64,000 nt of DNA from Opitutales bacterium (GTDB lineage: Bacteria > Verrucomicrobiota > Verrucomicrobiia > Opitutales > JABSRG01): the NCBI GenBank assembly GCA_013215165.1, contig JABSRG010000004.1, positions 1 to 64,000 of the forward strand, written 5' to 3'. Position 1 is the stretch's first letter, and each line of letters opens with the position of its first letter. The position numbers were made by a program, and so were the translations under genes. Below are positions 26,583 to 34,974 of the stretch, one piece after another. Below the pieces are notes generated by a model. That model searched no databases, was not told the origin of the DNA, and saw nothing but the letters and a program-made list of their open reading frames with translations.

Positions 26583-26665
26583 GCTGTGTTAGGTTTAATG
26601 CCGCCTGCTTTATGTCATACAAGCGTGAAGGCGATAAAATGTTAGCAATGGTTATACCCGCTTTA

Positions 26666-28144
26666 TCATGAAAACCGGCGCCACAGCGAAGGTGATAAAA
26701 GCGCCAAGATGGCATAGAGTTCGAGACGACCCATAATCATTAATATAGACAGAAAGACCTTAGTAATCGGCAGCATATCAGCGTAGCTTGAAGTCGGGCC
26801 CACTTGATCGAAGCCAGGACCCACGTTGAACAAACAGGCAATTGCAGCAGTAATTGTAGTCTCAAAGCTCAGATTATGCTCAAACACTGAAAGTAAAAAA
26901 ATCGAAGCCGCGGTGCTCAAGAGCAGCACGACCGTGTAACTGATCACACCAAACTGAACCGACTCTTTGAGAGGTTGTTGATGAATCCTAAGCTGACGCA
27001 CCAAGTGCGGCCGAATCGATCTCTGTAGGTTCAGGATAGCCACTTTGACCGTGACCACAATGCGGATCACCTTATACCCGCCTGCCGTGGAACCCGAACA
27101 CCCACCGATAATCATCACCGAAAGGAGCACGATCTTGGCAGGCATGATCCAGTCATCGTAGTCCGCAGAAGCAAATCCTGAACTGGTCATCAGAGAAGCG
27201 ACCTGAAAGGACGCGAGGCGAAGCCCTTCTTTCAATGAACTGGCATGCCCGCCTTCAGCGAGTTCGATTGCGATCAGCGCCGTGGCCAAAACGAAAATCA
27301 TATAATAACTGCGCACCTCAGAATTCCGCGACGCCTGCCGCCAATGACCACGTAGTATTTTCAACATCCAGAGAAAACTGGTACCCCCGATAAGCATGAA
27401 CACCACCATGGTCCACTCGACAGCAGGGTTTGCAAATGCAGCAATGCTATCCGAACGCGTGCTAAAACCTCCGGTGGCGATGGTCGTGAAGGCGTGACAG
27501 AGCCCTTCATACCAGTCGAGGCCCGCCAGCATGAGCAGACTCCAGCAGGTCAGAGTAAGTAACAAATACAGCTTTAGAATATTCATCGCCCCACTCTGGA
27601 TACGCGAGCTCTCTACCTCAGAGGAAGTCCCACTCGACTCATTGGTAAACAGCATTTTCGCTCCAGCACCCAGCGAAGACAGAATCGCCACAAAGAAGAC
27701 CACCACGCCCAAGCCACCGATCCACTGGCTCATGCACCGCCAAAAAAGCAGACTCCGCGGCCACGTTTCAAAACCCGTAAACACACTGGCACCCGTGGTA
27801 GTCAGTCCAGATACCGATTCAAAAAAAGCATCCGACACCGACACCCCAGGCAACACCATCAAATAGGGCACTGCACCCAATACACTCGCGATCAGCCAAG
27901 AATTTCCAATCAGTGCAAACGCCTCCTTGCGGAAGAATCGGTCGTCTGCACCTCTCCCTGCCACCACCAAAGCAATCCCGAGAAATAGGGAAATGCCTAT
28001 CGCCCAAGCAAAACCGATTAAAGCATCCAGCTCGGTCTCTACATCGCCCCAATAGACGATGCCACATAGAGCTGAGACGATCAGCGCAGCAGTAAGCGCA
28101 AAAGTCGTATAACCCAGAAGCCTCGATATGAGCCGGTAATTCAT
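26666..28144 (-). CDS. trkH: Trk potassium uptake membrane subunit
   Basis: A 492-residue channel subunit with four repeated M1-P-M2 units (about ten to twelve membrane segments). The selectivity-filter loops are visible: LTTTGASVFTGF, IATGGFSTRSDS, MTSSGFASADYD and LFNVGPGFDQVG. IGGCSGSTAGGYKV contains the gating intramembrane loop region. It imports K+ under control of cytoplasmic TrkA, whose gene lies three bases upstream. Confidence 0.93.
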   Translation of the reverse strand: MNYRLISRLLGYTTFALTAALIVSALCGIVYWGDVETELDALIGFAWAIGISLFLGIALVVAGRGADDRFFRKEAFALIGNSWLIASVLGAVPYLMVLPGVSVSDAFFESVSGLTTTGASVFTGFETWPRSLLFWRCMSQWIGGLGVVVFFVAILSSLGAGAKMLFTNESSGTSSEVESSRIQSGAMNILKLYLLLTLTCWSLLMLAGLDWYEGLCHAFTTIATGGFSTRSDSIAAFANPAVEWTMVVFMLIGGTSFLWMLKILRGHWRQASRNSEVRSYYMIFVLATALIAIELAEGGHASSLKEGLRLASFQVASLMTSSGFASADYDDWIMPAKIVLLSVMIIGGCSGSTAGGYKVIRIVVTVKVAILNLQRSIRPHLVRQLRIHQQPLKESVQFGVISYTVVLLLSTAASIFLLSVFEHNLSFETTITAAIACLFNVGPGFDQVGPTSSYADMLPITKVFLSILMIMGRLELYAILALLSPSLWRRFS

Positions 28145-28147
28145 TGC

Positions 28148-29500
28148 CTACTTCAAGAGCTCAGACAGCTCACGCATGTTCTCCTGACGCACGATCGTCA
28201 CAATACGATCTCCCGGGAGAATTTTGTCATCGGGCCCCGGCACCTTAGCTTGATACTTATGCATGAGCGCAACGACCACAGTCCCCGGTGGCCATGCGAT
28301 CTCACGCAGCGTTTTATTCCCCTGCTTGCTGTCTGCTGGAATTTTGGCCTCCACCATACGCGTGTCAGAATTACCCAACGTTGCTATCTCCAAGAGGTCA
28401 TCGGTAGATATCAGGCGCATTACCTCATGGGCTGTCGCCAGCCGAGGCGATACGATCAACTCGACTCCAAGTGTTGTCTTAAGGGTATTGATGACCTCTT
28501 GGTAATCAGCCCGATTGATCACTAGCTGGACATGTTTCGTTCCCAAACGCGACACCTGAAGACTCGTCATGATGTTGTCCTCATCATCCTTAGTGCAGGC
28601 CACAAAATAGTCCGCCCCATCGACCTGTTCCTCTTCGAGGATCCTCAGAGTCGTGGCATCTCCATTAATGATCGTCACATGATCAAACTGCTGGGCAAGC
28701 TGATCACATAATTTAGAATCTCGCTCGATAATCCGGACTCGAAAACGCGGATTATTGAGTAGGCGCACCAAGGCTATAGCAGTTTCGGTAGCACCAAATA
28801 AAACGACCCGAACTTTTTGAAGTCGGTGAGCGGGATCGACACGCGCTCGCTCCTCAGTAACAGCATTCGGATGCCCAAACAATGCTACCCACATCCCAGG
28901 TTTAAGCGTGGTATCGGCAGTGGGCACCATTACCTCTTTGTCCTTCCTGACAAATCCGATGCGAACGCCATCCTCGATACGGATTTCACGCAGTGTCTTA
29001 TCGGCGTAACGTGAACGCTCGCTCACCTGCACCTGTTGCACCTCGATCTGCCCACGCGCGATATTTTCCACCGCCAGGCGACCAGGATTGCGCATCGCTT
29101 TAGCGAGTTCAACAGCACATAGAGCCTCCGGGATAATCACGTGATCGATCCCGAAATGGTGCTGATAATTGACGATAGAATTATCCGAAAAGGTCTGATC
29201 GTGGATCCGTGCAATCGTCTGCACCTTCAGTCCCAAGGCTTTGGCCAACGAGCATGCGATGATATTGGTTTTATCATCACTCGTCATCGCCAAGAAGAAA
29301 TCGCAGTCCTCGACACCAGCCCGCTTGATCATTGCGGCTGTGCTTCCACTACCCAGATACACCTTGGCATTCACCTCCTCGTCCAGCATCGCAGCGCGGT
29401 GCTCGGAAGACTCAATCACCGTCACCTCATGACCCTGACGACTGAGGAGATCGCTTAAATAAAAGCCTACTTCGCCGGCTCCGACGACAATGATCTTCAT
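28148..29500 (-). CDS. trkA: Trk potassium uptake regulator, NAD-binding
   Basis: A 450-residue cytoplasmic ring-forming subunit with two RCK units. First RCK_N: MKIIVVGAGEVGFYLSDLLS, then LAMTSDDKTNI; first RCK_C about 135-220. Second RCK_N starts RVVLFGATETAIALVRLL, where the dinucleotide glycine motif is weaker (Gly-Ala-Thr-Glu-Thr), so it may bind ligand differently; YFVACTKDDEDNI matches the first copy; the last RCK_C ends in PGDRIVTIVRQ. It gates TrkH, encoded three bases downstream. Confidence 0.93.
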   Translation of the reverse strand: MKIIVVGAGEVGFYLSDLLSRQGHEVTVIESSEHRAAMLDEEVNAKVYLGSGSTAAMIKRAGVEDCDFFLAMTSDDKTNIIACSLAKALGLKVQTIARIHDQTFSDNSIVNYQHHFGIDHVIIPEALCAVELAKAMRNPGRLAVENIARGQIEVQQVQVSERSRYADKTLREIRIEDGVRIGFVRKDKEVMVPTADTTLKPGMWVALFGHPNAVTEERARVDPAHRLQKVRVVLFGATETAIALVRLLNNPRFRVRIIERDSKLCDQLAQQFDHVTIINGDATTLRILEEEQVDGADYFVACTKDDEDNIMTSLQVSRLGTKHVQLVINRADYQEVINTLKTTLGVELIVSPRLATAHEVMRLISTDDLLEIATLGNSDTRMVEAKIPADSKQGNKTLREIAWPPGTVVVALMHKYQAKVPGPDDKILPGDRIVTIVRQENMRELSELLK

Positions 29501-29621
29501 AGCAAAACTCTGCGCACGCTAGGTGAATACGACTACAGGTGAAGGAAAAACGCCCAAATCCGTCACCGAACAACGCACTTCGTGCATTGAACAATTCCTA
29601 TTCCTCCTCCTGATTGGAGTC

Positions 29622-30086
29622 ATGAACTATTGGCTGATGAAGTCCGAGCCGGATGTATTTTCCATTGATGATCTGGCAGCATGCCCCGAGCAGACCGAAC
29701 CCTGGGACGGCGTGCGCAACTACCAAGCTCGCAATTTCATGCGCGATTCGATGCAGATCGGCGACCGCGTGCTCTTCTACCATTCACGCTGCAAACCACC
29801 TGGCGTCGTCGGAATCGCCGAAATCGTCAGCGCAGCCTACCCCGACCCCCTCGCTTTCGACAAAAAAAGCAACTACTATGACCCTAAGTCAGATCCAAAC
29901 AATCCGCGCTGGCTTATGGTAGACGTGAAGTTTGTTCAAAAATTCAACACCCCAGTAGCACTCGACACACTCAAGGTGACTCCCGAGCTGGACGGCATGC
30001 TCGTCATCAAACGCGGCCAACGCCTATCGATCCAGCCAGTCGAAGCCTCGCATTACAAAAAAGTCCTCGAGCTGGCTGGGCTTTGA
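29622..30086 (+). CDS. EVE-domain protein
   Basis: A 154-residue single EVE (PUA-like) domain protein. YWLMKSEPDVFSIDDLA opens it, WDGVRNYQARNFMR and GDRVLFYHSRCKPPGVVGI form the binding pocket region, and YYDPKSDPNNPRWLMVDV is the conserved turn. EVE domains read modified bases in nucleic acids; this bacterial single-domain form is widespread and not tied to one pathway. The ATG at 29622 matches the family start; the frame is open further upstream. It is the last gene before the repeat-bounded accessory region. Confidence 0.9.
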   Translation: MNYWLMKSEPDVFSIDDLAACPEQTEPWDGVRNYQARNFMRDSMQIGDRVLFYHSRCKPPGVVGIAEIVSAAYPDPLAFDKKSNYYDPKSDPNNPRWLMVDVKFVQKFNTPVALDTLKVTPELDGMLVIKRGQRLSIQPVEASHYKKVLELAGL

Positions 30087-30176
30087 GGGATGCCCCACAG
30101 CGACTCATCATCTAGACACTTGACCTTCCCTAAATCATCACTCCGACCACCCCTGCGCAGATCTCTCGGGTAGAAT

Positions 30177-30475
30177 CTATAACACATGGAGCATGCGTAG
30201 TGTTTCCAAGATCGGGGCCGAGGGTATCGGTGTCTTTGTTGGTGCAATCTGCACACATTCAGTCGCTTGGATTGCCTGACTTTGCTTGGGCTATGGGTCA
30301 CTTCAAAGCGTGCCCCTCCATTCATTGAGGGCGGTGGAGAGCGGCGCTTCGCCGCCGCCGACAGCGTGGTTGTATTGCTATGCACCAACTCAAATGCAGA
30401 ACGCTCTGAAATTTTCCATAACGAGAAGGGATCAAGTTCCATGCTGCCTTCTCATTCATTCTTGTTCGCTCTCCA
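30177..30475 (+). repeat. dispersed repeat family B, copy 1
   Basis: About 300 bp, closely matching 33446-33735 and partly 35038-35222. Order of modules: 'gcatgcgtagtgtttccaag', 'cattcagtcgcttggattgc', 'caaagcgtgcccctccattc', the hairpin-rich 'gcggcgcttcgccgccgcc', 'cagaacgctctgaaattttc' and 'ctcattcattcttgtt'. Differences between copies hit all codon positions and the ORFs are not conserved, so it is non-coding. It ends about 30 bases before the last cassette gene. Confidence 0.8.
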
Positions 30476-30507
30476 GCTTCTGTGATGAGGCGAAAACATC
30501 AGTTCCC

Positions 30508-30954
30508 CTAGCTTTGAGGTGATGGCTGCCAACTGCCATATCTATCGTTCCCGACTGCAGTATTGTCGAGTTCAGTTATTTGAGGCAATCCATCTGAAGG
30601 CGTGTATGTCTCAATCATCCTAATTATAACGGTGTAGACATTTTTGAATTCGGAGCCTGAATTACGTGTCTGAATCGTATGTTTATACTCTTTCACTATT
30701 TCCCACTTAACAGTCCCAATTTTTTTATAGCTTCCAGTGTTAGAGCGTTCAAAAATATCAAGTGGGCCTTGTCCGGCGCCGAGCCATCTGTCCCCTGAAT
30801 ATGAGATTGGTTTTTCGCCGGCGGTTAATCTGTTAAAGTCCCAGTTTACTGTGACTTGAGTTCTGAAGACTGTTGATGCTGTTCGCTCGTCTTCCCGATT
30901 TACTCGGTATGTGTGTCGCAACTCTAAAGGGAATGTTTTGGGTCCGTGTGGCAT
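30508..30954 (-). CDS. hypothetical cassette protein A
   Basis: A 148-residue protein I do not recognise. It is soluble, without signal peptide or membrane segment, and has an alternating beta-strand look (TVNWDFNRL, KYKHTIQTRNSG-like stretches, NVYTVIIRMIETYTPSD). The ATG at 30954 is the only sensible start. It lies downstream of an attC-like site (31022-31094) and is the last gene of a minus-strand array. Its own downstream attC is not visible; a dispersed repeat lies there instead, which may have replaced it. Confidence 0.55.
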   Translation of the reverse strand: MPHGPKTFPLELRHTYRVNREDERTASTVFRTQVTVNWDFNRLTAGEKPISYSGDRWLGAGQGPLDIFERSNTGSYKKIGTVKWEIVKEYKHTIQTRNSGSEFKNVYTVIIRMIETYTPSDGLPQITELDNTAVGNDRYGSWQPSPQS

Positions 30955-31021
30955 AGCTTATGTGATTGTTGGTTTTTATCAGATTGCTGGAACGAAATCA
31001 GGGGGTGGATTTTTACGCATT

Positions 31022-31094
31022 CCTTTAGCGGACGTCGAGCTCAGGCGCGAGCGAAGCGAGTTGTCCTGAAGCGTCTGGATAGCATTTGTTATTC
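31022..31094 (-). repeat. attC-like recombination site 3 (short form, about 73 bp)
   Basis: Minus strand begins GAATAACAAATGC (the R''-like end, overlapping the TAA stop of the gene before it) and ends CGTCCGCTAAAGG (an imperfect R'). Inside, GACG..TTCAGG pairs with CCTGA..CGACGTC around an AACTCGCTTCGCTCGCG centre. This is the layout of an integron attC site: unequal inverted halves bounded by AAC and a near-GTT core. The R' core reads GCTAAAG rather than GTTRRRY, so it may be weak or decayed. Confidence 0.6.
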
Positions 31095-31682
31095 TACAAT
31101 TTGGAAGGATGTGACAGCAACTGTTACCTGGTCAAAGGCAAAGCCAGCTTTCTCTTCTTCTGTGAGATGATTAGGAGTATTTCTCTCCTCTTTCGCAGTA
31201 AAACTTTCACCAGAATCCAACACCTCAATGTCATGTATATGTTCATTTTTAACATCTACCAATTCACCGTTTCTGTAGAACTCTAGGTTAACCTTAATCT
31301 GCGAAATCGCATATTCACTTTTATTTTCTAATCGAAACATTATGGCCTGCCTGCCTTTCCATTCAGACTGAATCTCTTTAACGCCGGTCACGTGAACATT
31401 CTTTTTAATACGCAAGAATTTTTCATCACGGCTCTCCTCATCGTCCTTCGATGAGAATCCGCTACTAAATCCAGTTTTTAATTGTGATGCGATTTGCTCT
31501 GCGAAGTCTTGTATCGCTTTTGTTTTCTCCGCGTCGCCACTCGCATCTTGTGCGATTGAAATCAGTTCATCATAAGCACCTCGAATTTCTGAAGCGAAGT
31601 CTGGCTTCATCTGCGATTTCAAAGTGAATGCGGAAACGATGACAATTATTGTGATTACGATAGGGCTATTTATTACTTTCAT
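31089..31682 (-). CDS. hypothetical membrane-anchored cassette protein B
   Basis: A 197-residue protein. Residues 1-21 (MKVINSPIVITIIVIVSAFT) are a hydrophobic anchor or signal. A charged helical region follows (AYDELISIAQDASGDAEKTK), then a beta domain with MFRLENKSEYAISQIKVNLE and GELVDVKNEHIHDIEVLDSG, which resembles FxLYD-type immunoglobulin-like envelope domains; the resemblance is by eye. The ATG at 31682 follows the attC site 1 by 9 bases. Its stop codon overlaps attC site 3. Confidence 0.6.
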   Translation of the reverse strand: MKVINSPIVITIIVIVSAFTLKSQMKPDFASEIRGAYDELISIAQDASGDAEKTKAIQDFAEQIASQLKTGFSSGFSSKDDEESRDEKFLRIKKNVHVTGVKEIQSEWKGRQAIMFRLENKSEYAISQIKVNLEFYRNGELVDVKNEHIHDIEVLDSGESFTAKEERNTPNHLTEEEKAGFAFDQVTVAVTSFQIVE

Positions 31683-31691
31683 ATTCTTTTT

Positions 31692-31817
31692 GCTAACGCA
31701 AAGTATAAGTGTCACCGATGGCAAGGCTATTCAACCTGCAACCATACCGTCATCCCACTTCACAAAACCGTCCCGCGCACAGCCCAAATCGGTGTCACTT
31801 ACTACATCTTGTTATGC
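31692..31817 (-). repeat. attC-like recombination site 1 (long form, 126 bp)
   Basis: Minus strand starts GCATAACAAG and ends TTTGCGTTAGC. Just inside, AAGTGACACCGAT (left) and ATCGGTGACACTT (right) are complementary with a single mismatch. R'' (GCATAAC) and R' (GTTAGC within GCGTTAGC) match the attC core pattern RYYYAAC/GTTRRRY with one deviation in R''. The centre is a long imperfect hairpin. The whole aligns with site 2 at 32367-32495. Confidence 0.75.
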
Positions 31818-31984
31818 TATCCGGTATCCGAACCTCACTCAACTTCTAGCTTCTTTCATAACAGATGCTCTCCATCAACAATAGAAGACTTTTTCTTAAA
31901 CCAAGTCTTTTTAGCCACAGTTGAGAAACCGCTCAATTAATGAGAAGCCATCACCAATAACTCTAGTTCAGAATCGGCATCGTC

Positions 31985-32338
31985 TCACTTCGACTCCAAG
32001 TCGAATTTCTTGTAGAAACGTTGCGCATAACGATGCTCTTTATCACTCGGTCGACAACCCTCTATCCTCCAAACAGTGCCTCCCTGAATTTTTTGAGCTC
32101 TGTAGATCTTCCCATCAGCAACATTTTTTGTCCTTCGAGTACGAAGCATAACCTTAATGTCAATGATTGGGAAAAAGCCTTTATTGACAAACTTGAAACC
32201 ATACTCGCGATCATCTCCCGTTCCACGCCTCGCAATGAAAGGTGATATTTTGATCTTCGGCCGAAGACTAAAGAGGAAAAATAGAAACACCAGAGAGACG
32301 ACAAATCCCGAACCTATACCAATAAAAAATGAATCCAT
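31985..32338 (-). CDS. hypothetical single-pass membrane cassette protein C
   Basis: A 117-residue protein of unknown family. Residues 4-25 (FFIGIGSGFVVSLVFLFFLF) are a membrane anchor; the rest is a basic cytoplasmic or periplasmic domain with short strands (IKISPFIARRGTG, FVNKGFFPIIDIKVMLRTRR). It starts 29 bases after attC site 2. About 165 bases without a clear gene separate its stop from attC site 1. Confidence 0.55.
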   Translation of the reverse strand: MDSFFIGIGSGFVVSLVFLFFLFSLRPKIKISPFIARRGTGDDREYGFKFVNKGFFPIIDIKVMLRTRRTKNVADGKIYRAQKIQGGTVWRIEGCRPSDKEHRYAQRFYKKFDLESK

Positions 32339-32366
32339 AACCGAAGGAGCTACTGTGAGAGAGTTC

Positions 32367-32495
32367 GCATAACGCTAAAGGATAAGTGCAGCGATGGAAG
32401 CTTTATCTGAATTGGAACCAAACATTTCATCCCATTCTCCAAAAGCGCATCTCGCGCCGGGAACAATCGCTGTTACTTACTCCGGCTTGTTCTGC
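32367..32495 (-). repeat. attC-like recombination site 2 (long form, 129 bp)
   Basis: Minus strand starts GCAGAACAAG directly after the TAG stop of the upstream gene and ends TTTAGCGTTATGC. Inside, AAGTAACAGCGAT pairs with ATCGCTGCACTT apart from one bulge and one mismatch. It aligns with site 1 along most of its length (AAC-AAG start, GTAAGT, GCACTTAT..CTTT end) while the centre differs. Stop codon abutting attC is classic cassette structure. Confidence 0.75.
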
Positions 32496-32921
32496 CTACT
32501 CGGATCTGCATACCCTATGAACGATGTCATCACTATCAATCCGATGAGCGGAAGATACTCTATCTGGACCGTATGAAAGAAAAACAAAGCAATCCTGCTC
32601 AATCGCCATAATGACCCCGTTTCCGAAAGAGTCGCGGATGACCCCCAATTCATCTATGTTCTTTGGATCAAATTGGTAAATAAAAGCTCCCTTTGAATTA
32701 TCGCCTTCCAGCATATTCACAAGGTTAGGGAGATCACTGTAAGTCAACCTATGTCCTAGCTCTATCTCATAGGCAATCATTGCAGTACCTAAAGAATCAA
32801 AAAAAGCTTTCGACTTCGAAGACTTCACTTTGTCGCCAACAACGAAAACGCCATAAAGAGCCCACCCGAATATCAGAACCACCAAAATGGATAAGATGAG
32901 ACTCACAATATATTTTTTCAC
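32496..32921 (-). CDS. pseudopilin-like cassette protein D (GspG-like)
   Basis: A 141-residue protein with an N-terminal membrane helix (YIVSLILSILVVLIFGWALY). The C-terminal part, IRDSFGNGVIMA..CFVFLSYGPDRVSS..IDSDDIV, matches the end of type II secretion pseudopilin GspG-like proteins, where Asp-Pro-Trp-Gly-Asn and Ser-x-Gly-Pro-Asp-Gly motifs bind calcium. The usual GFTLIE prepilin start is missing, so it may be a periplasmic derivative. Its TAG stop is immediately followed by attC site 2. Confidence 0.6.
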   Translation of the reverse strand: MKKYIVSLILSILVVLIFGWALYGVFVVGDKVKSSKSKAFFDSLGTAMIAYEIELGHRLTYSDLPNLVNMLEGDNSKGAFIYQFDPKNIDELGVIRDSFGNGVIMAIEQDCFVFLSYGPDRVSSAHRIDSDDIVHRVCRSE

Positions 32922-33373
32922 TTTTGCAGAACAGTTAATATTATATCAACGAATCGTCCTGATAATTCTGGGGATTTATGTTTGTTGTGATGGCGAGATG
33001 GAAGTGGCTGAACATGATGTGCTTGGTTATGTGCTTCGCGTGCGCGGATGGATAGCTTTTAAAAGTACTTTGGTATATTGGGGCTAGGAAAAAGATAGTG
33101 CCTGGAGGCCTTTTGCGAAAAAGTCCGCTTCGATCGGGATAGGCTGTGGCTTGTTGGGGTTGCTCGCATTCGGATCTATCCGCTGATGAACGCGAATAAA
33201 CGCTAAATTTTTCCCTGCTATCTTCATGCAGCGAGGATTCAGCTCAAACTATCAATATTTTCGACTGCTTTCCAGAATCGCCGACGATTGGTCAAACACT
33301 GGCCAAACAGTATCGCAATTGAGCTACCCGTGAACTATTTGTCATTCGACATATCCTCTGCGCCTCTGTGTCT
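32922..33373. other. intergenic stretch upstream of the cassette genes
   Basis: About 450 bases without a convincing gene. Contains a fragment of repeat family A tail ('ctgatgaacgcgaataaacg', about 33182-33205). AT-rich sequence at 32936-32970 could carry the promoter of the minus-strand genes. No attC-like palindrome and no integrase were found here. Confidence 0.5.
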
Positions 33374-33735
33374 TGAGCGAAGCGGGCGTGAGATGTTTGC
33401 TGTTTGAGCACAGATTCTTTGTCCTCGGATTCTGTGGGATTTAAAACGCACAAAGCATGCGTAGCGTTTCCAAGATCGAGGCCGTAGGAGTAAGTGTCTT
33501 TGTCAGCGAAATCTGCACAAATTCAGTCGCTTGGATTGTCTAACTTTGCTTAGGCTATGGGTCACGTCAAAGCGTGCCCCTCCAATCATTGACGGCGATG
33601 GAGGGCGGCGCTTCGCCGCCGCCGAATACGTGGTTGAATTGCTATGCGCCAATTACAATACAGAACGCTCTGGAATTTTCCAAAACGAGAAGAGATCGGG
33701 TTTTCTGCCGCCTTCTCATTCATTCTTGTTATCCT
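33374..33735 (+). repeat. dispersed repeat family B, copy 2 (longest)
   Basis: About 360 bp. The first 75 bases ('gagcgaagcgggcgtgagat' through 'ttaaaacgca') are shared with copy 3 but not copy 1; the remainder matches copy 1 to its end ('ctcattcattcttgtt'). Same orientation as copies 1 and 3. It lies between the cassette array and the ZIP transporter gene, whose stop is five bases beyond its end. Confidence 0.8.
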
Positions 33736-33740
33736 GCCAA

Positions 33741-34451
33741 TCACACAAGCATCTTCCCGAGGAGACCGAGCAGAAATCCGAACACCGCCCCCATGGCGGG
33801 CATCCATCGTCGCTGCAATCGCGCCTCGGGAGCTATATCTTGAAAAACGAGATAAAGAATACCACCGCTCGCAAACAGCATCATGCAGGAGACAAGGGTG
33901 TCGTATGAAGCAAGGATGTAATAGCCACTGAGTCCAGCACATGGGCCCAGCAAAGCCATAGCAAAGAATGCGACTATCACGCGTCGACCGGACTTCTTGC
34001 TGTTCAAGGTCATTTCGCGGTATGCGTTAAAGCCCTCCGGCAAATTTTGAATGGCGATCATTGCGGCCAATAACTTTGCAGTCGGGCTTCCCGAAGCCAA
34101 TGATGCACCCAGTGCAATCGCCTCAGGAACGAAGTCCGACAGCATTGCCACTAACTGCCCGCCCGGGCTCTTGATTTTGTCGAGTAGCACATCGAGCGCA
34201 AGAAATGCGAGCCCGCCACCCGCAAAACAAGTCGCAGCTAGCGGAATCGAAACCGATTCAATCCCCTCCGGCACCAGCACAAGTGCAATCGCTGACAGGA
34301 GTGCGCCTCCACCAAACGCAATAATCCCATGCCGCATCTCAGAGTTCATCCAATTCGGATGAATGCTATCCGCACATGCAAGAAGCGCCCCCACAGGCAT
34401 CGCAATGCCTGCCATCAACGTAAGGGCAACAACAGTCGTTACTTCATTCAT
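33741..34451 (-). CDS. ZIP-family metal transporter
   Basis: A 236-residue inner-membrane protein with about eight hydrophobic segments. DFVPEAIALGASLA (fourth helix, normally His-Ser-x-x-Asp/Pro-Glu) and IAIQNLPEGFNAYREM (fifth helix, Gln-Asn-Leu-Pro-Glu-Gly) are the metal-binding signature of the ZIP family, in which the first is usually HNxxEG-like. Likely imports zinc, iron or related divalent cations. It lies between two copies of repeat family B, so it may belong to the accessory region rather than the core. Confidence 0.82.
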   Translation of the reverse strand: MNEVTTVVALTLMAGIAMPVGALLACADSIHPNWMNSEMRHGIIAFGGGALLSAIALVLVPEGIESVSIPLAATCFAGGGLAFLALDVLLDKIKSPGGQLVAMLSDFVPEAIALGASLASGSPTAKLLAAMIAIQNLPEGFNAYREMTLNSKKSGRRVIVAFFAMALLGPCAGLSGYYILASYDTLVSCMMLFASGGILYLVFQDIAPEARLQRRWMPAMGAVFGFLLGLLGKMLV

Positions 34452-34974
34452 GCGACTGCTTGGTCATATGGGATAAGAGTGAAGTTCAAAGGCAAAAAGT
34501 AGCGCAAGCTACTTGGACTTTTCTGGAATGGCACGACTTGTTGCAGTTCGTTTTGTTGCATCGAGGATGATTGAGGCAAAGTGGATCGACCCGCTTTGGT
34601 TTCTGCGATCAAGTTTTGAAGATCTGTAAATCGGTGCCTCTTTTTCATTCCAATCGTTTATTTCAAATTCCCTTCTTCGTCGTGATATTCTTGGAGCGAT
34701 AATTCATTACCTTGGGTGGCTCTTCAACCGTCCCAACTCTGTTCACCCGCTCCGATTATTATCTTCATTTCGTGTACTGCTGAGGCACCCTGATGGCCGT
34801 GTTATCCTATATTAGAGCCGCCGACTGGATATGGCCTTCCAGTGGCGGAGGTTGGATGTTGGCATTGGAACAGCATATTTTCTATTCAATAGCTAACAAG
34901 CAGGAAGGATGCGATAGGGATGATCTGTCAGTGAATGCCTATATCATACTTTATCTTTGCCACTCGTCTCGAGC
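34452..34974. other. intergenic region, no gene seen
   Basis: About 520 bases. Short frames exist on both strands (for example 34648-34448 minus, 66 codons) but their composition is not protein-like and they lack ribosome binding sites. No palindromes or RNA genes were recognised. Confidence 0.5.

Noticed and set aside
30053-30442. 129-residue ORF on the minus strand across repeat B copy 1
   Set aside because: The frame is not kept in copies 2 and 3 and runs through the GC-rich hairpin.
32887-33087. 66-residue plus-strand ORF overlapping the cassette gene start
   Set aside because: Overlaps a better-supported minus-strand gene and has no family pattern.
32922-33120. A fourth attC-like site upstream of the pseudopilin-like gene
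   Set aside because: CACATAACC-like text exists but there is no paired right half and no GTT core.
34448-34648. 66-residue ORF overlapping the ZIP transporter start
   Set aside because: No ribosome binding site, low-complexity composition, no family resemblance.
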